From assembly GCA_034096865.1 (NCBI GenBank), contig JAWQFJ010001241.1, positions 37,441 through 101,440 on the forward strand: 64,000 bases of DNA, read 5' to 3'. Made by a program: the position numbers and the translations under genes. Shown piece after piece: positions 56,196-64,000 of this stretch (the stretch's first letter is position 1; every line of letters begins with the position of its first letter). The DNA comes from Theodoxus fluviatilis. Its lineage: Eukaryota > Mollusca > Gastropoda > Cycloneritida > Neritidae. The notes beneath the pieces were generated by a model. That model searched no databases and had not been told where the DNA came from. It worked only from the letters and a program-made list of their open reading frames with translations.

Positions 56196-57134
56196 ATGGG
56201 TGAATTGCGAGATATCCTGTTCAAGTTCAGAAGAATAGTGATAAGGGAGACATGGGAGAGATTTTGGGCTGAGCAAGGAGAGAGGGAGAGAAAAGACAGG
56301 GAGTGTAGGGAGAAGAGCAAGGCATTCAGAGAGAGGATAAAGGCATATGAAGACAAAAAGTTGGAGCAGGAGGCAGAGAGAGAGAGAGCTGGGAGGGTTG
56401 CTGCTGAGGAGAGTCGGTGTGAGGAGGTTGTTGCTGAGGAGGTTGTTGTTGCTGAGGAGGTTGTTGCTTGTGAGGAGGCTGTTGTTGCTGAGGAGGTTGT
56501 TGTTGCTTGTGAGGAGGCTGTTGTTGCTGAGGAGGTTGTTGTTGCTGAGGAGGTTGTTGTTGCTGAGGAGGTTGTTGTTGCTTGTGAGGAGGCTGTTGTT
56601 GCTGAGGAGGTTGTTGTTGCTGAGGAGGTTGTTGCTGAAGAGAGTCAGTGTGAGATGGTTGCTTGTCGTTCGTTGGAGAGAGTGGGAGTTGACAGAGTCA
56701 TAGTCGAGGACAGGGTCAGAGTCGGAGACAGGGTCAGAGTCGGAGACGGGGTCAAGGACAGAGACGTAGTCAGGGACAGAGACGTAGTCAAGGACAGAGA
56801 CGTAGTCAGGGACAGAGACAGAGTCAGGGATGGAGACAGAGAAGTGTCAATGGTGAAGGTGGAGGGAGAGGACAAGTGTGTGGGAGAGGAAGGAATTGAG
56901 TCTTGTGGGAAGACTGGTGTGGAGTTGGAGGATGTGGGAGAGGAAGGAATTGAGTCTTGTGGGAAGACTGGTGTGGAGTTGGAGGATGTGGGAGAGGAAG
57001 GAGTTGAGACTTGTGGGAAGACTGGTGTGGAGTTGGAGGATGTGGGAGAGGTTGCGTGTGGTGGTGTGAGTCTCGGAGAGGCGAGCCACAGAGAGAGGAA
57101 ATGGTTTGACTGGAGGAAGAGGAAAAAAGGCTAA
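56196..57134 (+). CDS. Single repeat-rich ORF of the LTR element (312 aa), unknown function
   Basis: I do not recognise this protein. Residues 1-67 are charged and likely helical (MGELRDILFKFRRIVIRETW, then many Arg/Glu/Lys). Residues ~68-150 are repeats of EEVV(V)AEEVV and CEEAVVA. Residues ~165-215 repeat short words of the RVGD and VVRDRD type. Residues ~240-293 are three 18-residue repeats (GKTGVELEDVGEEGIESC-like). The C-terminus is basic (ERKWFDWRKRKKG). It sits where gag normally begins and could be a Gag-like packaging protein, but there is no zinc knuckle or protease motif. The intact frame in a young element suggests selection until recently, or simply youth. Confidence 0.75.
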   Translation: MGELRDILFKFRRIVIRETWERFWAEQGERERKDRECREKSKAFRERIKAYEDKKLEQEAERERAGRVAAEESRCEEVVAEEVVVAEEVVACEEAVVAEEVVVACEEAVVAEEVVVAEEVVVAEEVVVACEEAVVAEEVVVAEEVVAEESQCEMVACRSLERVGVDRVIVEDRVRVGDRVRVGDGVKDRDVVRDRDVVKDRDVVRDRDRVRDGDREVSMVKVEGEDKCVGEEGIESCGKTGVELEDVGEEGIESCGKTGVELEDVGEEGVETCGKTGVELEDVGEVACGGVSLGEASHRERKWFDWRKRKKG

Positions 57135-57410
57135 ATTTAGAGAGAGGAATGACTGGGTGTGAGAGTGAGAAAGAGTTGATGTGTTTGGCTGTTTATTGGA
57201 GTGTGCTGTGCAGAGAAGAATGTGATGGGTGGAGTGTGAGAGTTTTGTGGGCCAGTGTGATGGTCAGGTGGTTGTGTGGTGCGATGGTTTTTGAGTTTAG
57301 TATAGACCACGTAACCCGGGGTCCCCTGTTGTTTGAGAGTTTTGACTGTTTGAATTGTGACTTGTGAAAAATGTCATGTCTATAACATTTTTCTCATTGT
57401 GGTAGGGAGG

Positions 57411-58589
57411 TGTGGCGAGACAACGTTTTTTCATGCCTTGTGGTTATTAGTATTATTAGAAATGTTTACTATGCGTCTGCTGAGCCGTAGCCTTAGAGGT
57501 TTTTTTCATTGCCCTGAGCCGGTGTCAGTACAGAATTGACCCCTGTGCATGTGAATAACTTGAAAGCGTTACCAGTGTAGTGGACTTCACTGGCGTTTTA
57601 GCGCTGACCAACCAGTGAATTTCAACTTGTGAATTGACCAGTCAGAGTGGGGTGGGATGGACAGTAGTGATTGGACTGGCTGGACTTGGTGACGTCAGCG
57701 AAGTTATTTAAACAAGTGTCGCCGGATGCTCGAGGCGTCATATCATTTATTTTTAGTGAAGCAGCGACATCGGCGCCCTGCTTGGTGTGTTCTACTCTTG
57801 GCAGTGGCCATGTAGAAAGTGAGGAGTGATGAGTGATGAGAAACCTCAGCCTGCCCGGAGCCGGCTGGAAGCGAACCCCTCTGCCAGGGGGTGGTGGAAT
57901 GTTGAACAGCCAGCTTGCCTGCCAGCCAGCTTGCCTGCTTTGCTAAAGTGTGGTGGCCTGTCTTGTTGGAGAGCAGACCGACTCCTTTCCGAGGAAGAAG
58001 AAGAAGAAGACGTAGGAGCCAGTTCCCTCGACACGACGCAGAAGAAGAAGGAATGCCAGAGAGAGAGAGAGAATGAAAGAATGCCAAGTTTCAGCTGTTT
58101 CATCGACTGTGGTGATTTCCCTCCAGGGTCACCGGCTGCAATGTCGGTGCACTCAGACCCCTCCTCCCCCCCAATTCCAACCCCGGTGCTAACGCGGTGA
58201 GCGTGGGGTTTAGGTCCGTGCTTCTCCACCTGCACGTTTTTCATCGAAAGGGTCAGATAAGTACATTTAGTTAATTACCTCGGCTCGGGCAGACATCTTT
58301 CTTTTCATTGTTTTCTTTTTACTTGTCTCGCTTCAAATTGCTGAACTGAATTGATTGTTTTCTACTTGCATTCTATGCATTTATTGTAGCGTTTGTCGCT
58401 CAGTCACCATTCACTGGTAAATGCATTCATGAAAATTAAACTACTTCCTTTGAATTGATACCGTTTTTGCCATTACTTCATTTAGACAATTACCATCTAG
58501 CGTGTGAATGGAGGAATGAAGGTGCGTGCTTTGGTTCTTCCCCTAGACATGTAAACGAGTTAATTTGATCAAAGAACAAGTACGTCACA
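57411..58589 (+). repeat. 3' LTR
   Basis: Nearly identical to the 5' LTR and followed by the TGCAC target copy and more 34-bp units. Confidence 0.93.
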
Positions 58590-58905
58590 TGCACGCACCT
58601 CTGCACACGTAATAAGTAACTAATGCACGCACCTCTGCACACGTAATAAGTAACTAATGCACGCACCTCTGCACACGTAATACGTTACTGATGCTCGCAC
58701 CTCTGCACACGTAATAAGTTACTAATGCACGCACCTCTGCACACGTAATACGTTACTAATGCACGCACCTCTGCACACGTAATACGTTACTGATGCACGC
58801 ACCTCTGCACACGTAATACGTTACTAATGCACGCACCTCTGCACACGTAATACGTTACTGATGCACGCACCTCTGCACACGTAATACGTTACTAATGCAC
58901 GCATC
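58590..58905. repeat. 34-bp minisatellite, right part of split array
   Basis: About nine units of the same 34-bp repeat, ending at the 5' junction of the RTE-like element. Confidence 0.95.
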
Positions 58906-60203
58906 TGTCTGCTCCAACTACAGAGGGATTACCCTATTATCCATCCCAGGAAAGGTTTTCAACAGGATCCTGCTAGATAGGATGAAAGACGTTGTTGACG
59001 GGCAGCTGCGAGATCAGCAGGCTGGTTTCCGCAAAGATCGCTCCTGTACCGACCAGATCGCAACACTACGTATCATCCTGGAGCAGTCTCTTGAGTGGAA
59101 CTCACCCCTGTACGTCAATTTTATTGACTACGAGAAGGCTTTTGACAACGTGCATGGACAAGGCATCACTTTGGAAGCTGCTATGACAATACGGGGTCCC
59201 CGAGAAAATCACCAGCATCAACAAAAACTCTTACGAGGGACTTTCATGCCGAGTAGTCCATGGAGGTCAACTCACAGAGGCATTCCAGGTACAGACAGGA
59301 GTGAGACAAGGCTGTTTGTTGTCGCCGTCTTTGTTCCTGCTGGCCATCGACTGGGTCATGAAAACATCCACAGCAGGAAAGCGAAACGGCATCCAGTGGG
59401 CGCTGTGGTCACAACTTGATGACCTGGATTTTGCGGATGACCTGGCCCTTCTCTCCCACACCCAGCAGCAGATGCAGGAAAAGACCAGCATTGTGGCAGA
59501 CAACTCTATTCGCCTTGGCCTCAATATCCACAAAGGGAAGAGCAAGCTCCTGAAAGTCAACTCTACCAACACATCGCCCATCACACTGAATGGCGAAGCG
59601 CTAGAAGAAGTGGACGACTTCACCTACCTTGGCAGCATTGTCAACAAGCAAGGTGGAACAGACGCAGATGTGAAGGCAAGAATTGGAAAAGCCCGGACAG
59701 CCTTCTTCCAACTGAAAAACAATTGGAGCTCAAGATACCTGTCCATCAAAACAAAGATCAGGATTTTCAACACCAATGTTAAGTCTGTTCTGCTCTACAG
59801 CGCCGAAGCATGGAGGATCACTGTAACCACCAACACGAAGATCCAGACATTCATCAACACATGTCTGCGCCGCTTTCTACATATACGATGGCCTGAAAAG
59901 ATCAGCAACGAGGAGCTCTGGCAACGCACAAACCAACAATCAGCAGACCAAGAGATCATTCAAAGGCGCTGGAGATGGTTAGGGCACACATTACGCAAAC
60001 CGGTCTCAAACACCACCAGACAGTCCCTTTCATGGAACCCGCAAGGGAAGAGAAAGAGAGGTCGACCTCGAAACAGTTGGCGCCGAGACCTGGACGCCGA
60101 TGTCAAGAGAACAGGCCACTCTTGGGGACAGTTGGAAAAGATTGCTCAGGACAAGGAGGGCTGGAGAACCCGGAGGGCCGCTATTGCGGAGGGCCGCTAT
60201 TGC
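58905..60203 (+). pseudogene. Reverse transcriptase of RTE-like element (disrupted)
   Basis: Frame 1 reads NYRGITLLSIPGKVFNRILL, QQAGFRKDRSCTDQIATLR and VNFIDYEKAFD, which are RT motifs 1-3 (the Asp in FIDYEKAFD is catalytic). A frameshift near 59155 and one stop follow. The frame at 59301 continues RQGCLLSPSLF and DFADDLALLSH (catalytic Asp pair), then a thumb region and the RTE-type C-terminus (RRWRWLGHTLRK, RGRPRNSWRRDL). The upstream endonuclease is missing through truncation. It is inactive. Confidence 0.85.
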
Positions 60204-60605
60204 GGGATTTTTTCAACAAAAGTTCCTCAGGCAATTTTGATTCTTTTGTTCAAAAACGCATAAAAAACTAGAATATTTTTGTTAATTTTTTTTGAACTTT
60301 TTTTTCTATTGCGGGGGGCCGCTATTGCGGGATTTTTTCAACAAAAGTTCCTCAGGCAATTTTGATTCTTTAGTCCTAAAACGCATAAAAAACCACAAAA
60401 TGTATGTTACTTTTTTTCAACTTAGAAAAATTTTCGGGTTTTTTTCTTTAAAAAATCCCGCAATAGCGGCCCCCCGCAATAGAAAAAAAAAGTTTAAAAA
60501 AGTAACCAAAATATTATGGTTTTTAATGCGTTTTAGGACAAAAGAATCAAAATTGCCTGAGGAACCTTTGTTGAAAAAATCCCGCAATAGCGGCCCTCCG
60601 CAATA
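60180..60605. mobile_element. Nested foldback (palindromic MITE) in the LINE 3' end
   Basis: The words GGGCCGCTATTGCGGGATTT and their complement occur repeatedly. An outer pair of arms of about 125 bp (60183-60310 and 60476-60602) encloses an inner element (60314-60475) that starts with the same terminal sequence. It interrupts the end of the LINE coding region; the LINE tail (GGCCTATGCCCCAGGAGGGA) follows. Ends with GCGG-rich inverted repeats recall pogo/Tigger-type MITEs. Confidence 0.8.
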
Positions 60606-60673
60606 GCGGCCCCTCCCCAACCCTTGTTGGCGGCCTATGCCCCAGGAGGGATCAAAGGCGTAAGTAAGTAAGT

Positions 60674-60718
60674 AAGCACGCACCTCTGCACACGTAATAA
60701 GTAACTAATGCACGCACC
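60674..60718. repeat. 34-bp minisatellite, last unit
   Basis: One more unit (GCACGCACCTCTGCACACGT...) directly after the LINE tail, the far end of the array that began at 53757. Confidence 0.9.
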
Positions 60719-60799
60719 AACCTACCGAAAAACATAACTTCCTGGCGTAGGTAATTACTCAACAAAAGGAGCGAAGACTGGCAGTAGTAATCTCCCCTG

Positions 60800-61585
60800 T
60801 TCTACCCTGGAAGTCTGTAGTTCCTCCGTCCCTGAATGTATTTCCCTGCCTGGAAGTCTGTAGTTCCTCCGTCCCTGACTGTATTTCCCTGCCTGGAAGT
60901 CTGTAGTTCCTCCGTCCCTGGATGTATTTCCCTGCCTGGAAGTCTGTAGTTCCTCCGTCCCTGACTGTATTTCCCTGCCTGGAAGTCTGTAGGTCCTCCG
61001 TCCCTGGATGTATTTCCCTGCCTGGAAGTCTGTAGTTCCTCCGTCCCTGACTGTATTTCCCTGCCTGGAAGTCTGTAGTTCCTGCGTCCCTGACTGTATT
61101 TCCCTGCCTGGAAGTCTGTAGTTCCTGCGTCCCTGACTGTATTTCCCTGCCTGGAAGTCTGTAGTTCCTCCGTCCCTGACTGTATTTCCCTGCCTGGAAG
61201 TCTGTAGTTCCTCCGTCCCTGACTGTATTTCCCTGCCTGGAAGTCTGTAGTTCCTCCGTCCCTGACTGTATTTCCCTGCCTGGAAGTCTGTAGTTCCTGC
61301 GTCCCTGACTGTATTTCCCTGCCTGGAAGTCTGTAGTTCCTCCGTCCCTGGGTGTATTTCCCTGCCTGGAAGTCTGTAGTTCCTCCGTCCCTGACTGTAT
61401 TTCCCTGCCTGGAAGTCTGTAGTTCCTCCGTCCCTGACTGTATTTCCCTGCCTGGAAGTCTGTAGTTCCTCCGTCCCTGGATGTATTTCCCTGCCTGGAA
61501 GTCTGTAGTTCCTCCGTCCCTGGATGTATTTCCCTGCCTGGAAGTCTGTAGTTCCTCCGTCCCTGGGTGTATTTCCCTGCGGGTC
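60800..61585. repeat. 43-bp minisatellite (18 units)
   Basis: The unit is TGCCTGGAAGTCTGTAGTTC plus CTCCGTCCCTGACTGTATTTCCC, with ACTG/GATG/GGTG variants. Since 43 leaves remainder 1 on division by 3, all three minus-strand frames read the same cyclic peptide (about 270 codons each). That is a coding illusion. Confidence 0.95.
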
Positions 61586-61589
61586 TGCA

Positions 61590-61785
61590 TTGAGCCACCG
61601 CACATCCGTACGTGATTTGTAAAAGGCCGATAGTTAGGGAACTCGTGGCTCGAATGATCTGACTCTAACTCTGGTGATGATCGTGGTCAATGACCTTTCA
61701 TAGCCAACAAACGTCTTTTATTCATTCATTCATTCATTCATTCATTCGTTCGTTCGTTCATTTATTCATTCATTCATTCATTCCC
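61590..61785 (+). repeat. SINE-like repeat S5 with (ATTC)n tail
   Basis: A diverged relative of S1-S4 (TGAGCCACCGCACATCCGTA, TTTGTAAAAGGCCGATAGTT, CATAGCCAACAAACG) that ends in (ATTC)n/(GTTC)n at 61718-61785. Confidence 0.55.
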
Positions 61786-61859
61786 TAAGATTAAACGAAG
61801 TTGAATATGCTTAAGCAGAAAACGTCGGTGAGAGCGAAAATGAATGAATGGTTGGACGG

Positions 61860-61942
61860 ATGGAAGCCCCGGTGATTGGATGGATGGATGGATGGATGGA
61901 TGGATAGATGGATGGATGGATGGATGGATGGATGGATGGATA
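61860..61942. repeat. (GGAT)n microsatellite
   Basis: About 15 GGAT units with minor interruptions. The DNA from 61943 to 62580 has no recognised gene; a poly-C run lies at 62195-62210. Confidence 0.95.
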
Positions 61943-62584
61943 GGTTTAAATGGATGGACATATTAAGATAATTATTTGGTTTGACATACCCATTTCAATC
62001 CCAACACTGTAAAAATGTAAGGTTTGAAAATTATATGATAACAGCGGGCAATTCATACAGTCATATTTTTGTTCTACAATCGTAAAATCATGTGTTCAAC
62101 AGATGTCCAAAGTTACTCTTTCATAATTTGTCTTGTTTTAAATTATGAGTTCGAAAGTTTGTGCGTACCCTCTCCTACCCCCCTCCTCTCCGCCCCCCCC
62201 CCCCCCCCCCCACTACTTCGTTTAAATTTAATGTTGTAAAATGATCTCCTACACAATTGTCAGACAAACTCACGAAAAAATATTTAATCTGTCGAAGACG
62301 TCAACACCCAAAAGATTATCTTTTAAATCGGCCATTCACGTAGAAAATCTCATAAGCATCTCTCAGTAATGAGTGCCATATCTGCTTCTCAGACGTGGCT
62401 CGACTGGCAGATCGTTGGCAGAAATCAGCACGGGGGAATAACAATTTCAAAACATCCGGGCACGTTGACTCCCCCTGTCCTCTACAGAGGTGGCAGATGC
62501 GTCTACACAGTTTTTCCATTTGCCCCCACACCTGTCTCTCTCCTGATTGGAAATCGACATGTGTGTTTGGGCAGGTGTCCCGTC

Positions 62585-62875
<291 letters not shown>

Positions 62876-63475
62876 TTGTGTATGTATGTGCGTATGGACA
62901 CTCAGACGTGAAGATATGTACGTTGACCTATTGACAGGGTTCTGTGATACGGGACAAAGTCCTTATCCAGCAGAATTTTTGTAATGATTGTCATACTCGT
63001 TTACTTTTTCAACCAACCATCATCCCCCATCCTAACTGTGTCCAGATTTACTCACTTCCCACCGCCCCTCTAGGATTGCCTTGTGTTCCATTCAACTCTG
63101 TCTCGATTTCCCCCTACCAACATTCTTCCATCACCTACCCTCATCATTCCTCACCCACCCACCCACCCACCCCCCGCCTTCCCAGGCCCCACCCCCACCC
63201 CACCCCCCTCTCACTCAGTATGGCTCTAGTTTCAGCCCTTTCAGGCAGCCCCATTCCCTGTGGCCATGCCGATTCCAGGGCTCCCACAGCAGCGTAGCTG
63301 CTCCCACCTATGCCCCTGCATGCTCTTCCCCCGGTCCTTTCCCCATTTCCACTCGCACATCACCCCCTGCCACCCACCACACGCTCCTCCATTCCCCACA
63401 ATCAACAGAGGTCAAGTGTAAAGCGGTTTGAGACCCAGACATGGGTGATGAGTCGCTGTATAGAACCACACCTTT
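62876..63475. other. Unique DNA between microsatellites
   Basis: C-rich sequence with no recognised gene. It may be a decayed repeat; the last part (GTGTAAAGCGGTTTGAGACC) resembles the 3' region of some SINEs or LINEs. Confidence 0.4.
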
Positions 63476-63745
63476 ATTTTAGTTTATTTTATTTTTTTAA
63501 TTTTATTTTATTTTATTTTATTTTATTTTATTTTATTTTATTTTATTTTATTTTATTTTATTTTATTTTATTTTTTTATTTTATTTTATTTTTTTATTTT
63601 TTTATTATTTTTTTTATTTTTATTTTGTTATAATTTTTAAATTTAATGTAAATTTTCAATTTAATTTTATTATATTTTATTTTATTTTATTTTATTTTAT
63701 TTTATTTTATTTTATTTTATTTTATTTTATTTTATTTTATTTTAT
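63476..63745. repeat. (TTTTA)n microsatellite
   Basis: Two long TTTTA tracts with a short degenerate break at 63590-63668. It could be the A-rich tail of a minus-strand retroelement. Confidence 0.95.
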
Positions 63746-63754
63746 TGACAGAGA

Positions 63755-64000
63755 CACGGAGGGAGGGAGGGCGGGCGGGCGGACGCGTGAGTGAGTGAGT
63801 GAGTGAGTGAGTGAGTGAGTGAGTGAGTGAGTGAGTGAGTGAGTGGCAGGCAGGCTGGCAGGCAGGCAGGCAGGCAAGCAGGCAGGCAGACGGCCGGTCG
63901 GCCGGACAGACACGCAAGCAGGCATGCACGCACGCCTGCTCGCGCGCGCACACACACACACACACACATACATACATACACACACACACACGCACAGAGT
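63755..64000. repeat. Microsatellite cluster (GGGC)n, (GTGA)n, (GGCA)n, (AC)n
   Basis: Successive tetranucleotide and dinucleotide repeats run to the end of the window. No gene. Confidence 0.96.

Larger units (their letters stand above)
54752..58589 (+). mobile_element. Young non-autonomous LTR retrotransposon
   Basis: The LTRs at 54752-55927 (1176 bp) and 57411-58589 (1179 bp) start TGTGGCGAGAC and end GTACGTCACA. They differ by only a few bases, mainly one T indel and a change near the poly-C tract. The 5-bp target TGCAC flanks both ends (54747-54751 and 58590-58594). A tRNA-Pro primer site follows the 5' LTR, and a purine-rich tract (GGTAGGGAGG) precedes the 3' LTR. The 1.48-kb interior holds one ORF and no protease, reverse transcriptase, RNase H or integrase, so it must use enzymes made by another element. 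Confidence 0.95.
58905..60673 (+). mobile_element. RTE-like non-LTR retrotransposon, 5' truncated
   Basis: It joins the minisatellite abruptly at 58905 (5' truncation) and ends in (TAAG)n at about 60657-60673, after which a minisatellite unit resumes. GCACGCA is present at both junctions, consistent with a short target duplication although the repeat itself could explain it. Coding sequence covers the reverse transcriptase core and C-terminal region, with a foldback element inserted near its end. Confidence 0.85.

Noticed and set aside
55930..57410. An endogenous retrovirus, because the primer site matches that of murine leukaemia-type viruses
   Set aside because: There is no pol or env sequence, and the primer match alone only shows use of tRNA-Pro.

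Overview
The window is animal nuclear DNA: split genes with GT-AG introns, high repeat density and no bacterial-type gene packing. One cellular gene is clearly readable, a G3BP (stress-granule RNA-binding protein) homologue on the + strand. The invertebrate-type transposon community (piggyBac, Kolobok, hAT-like, Helentron-like, RTE, LTR) suggests a marine invertebrate, most likely a mollusc. That taxonomic guess is an impression, not a proof.

The G3BP coding sequence runs from 5740 to 51051 in 11 coding exons (1491 nt, 496 residues) that join in a continuous frame. It encodes an NTF2-like domain, an acidic middle, an RRM and an RGG-like tail. Two candidate poly(A) signals follow at 51658 and 52330. 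The exons are short and the introns (up to 13.7 kb) are packed with nested mobile elements.

Layout: 0.6-5.7 kb holds two adjoining piggyBac-type elements, a SINE-like repeat and small terminal-inverted-repeat (TIR) elements. Intron 2 (6.2-19.9 kb) holds piggyBac derivatives, a 2.3-kb TIR element inside an interrupted repeat dimer, and a three-level nest at 14454-19685. Intron 3 (20.0-30.7 kb) holds a Kolobok element, a partial C2H2 zinc-finger exon ending in a 24-N gap, and a flanking duplication that looks like an assembly problem. Intron 4 (30.8-36.6 kb) has a 60-bp minisatellite carrying a solo LTR. Introns 5-7 carry hAT-like elements, a full piggyBac with another element inserted in its coding region, and a second Kolobok. 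Downstream of G3BP, a 34-bp minisatellite (53.8-60.7 kb) was invaded by a young non-autonomous LTR retrotransposon and an RTE-like LINE. A 43-bp minisatellite and a dense run of microsatellites fill the rest.

Two families deserve most attention. (1) Nine copies of a ~0.8-kb element starting TGACTCACATGC and ending GGGCTTTGCCCTTCTTG have the layout of non-autonomous Helentrons and carry many TCAAGGTCA-type nuclear-receptor half-sites. (2) A set of very different short elements share CAGA-CTGCC-like ends and all make exact 6-bp target duplications; two of them encode zinc-finger-like N-termini, one of which runs into a hAT-type transposase. Several insertions can be checked against uninserted paralogous copies in this same window.
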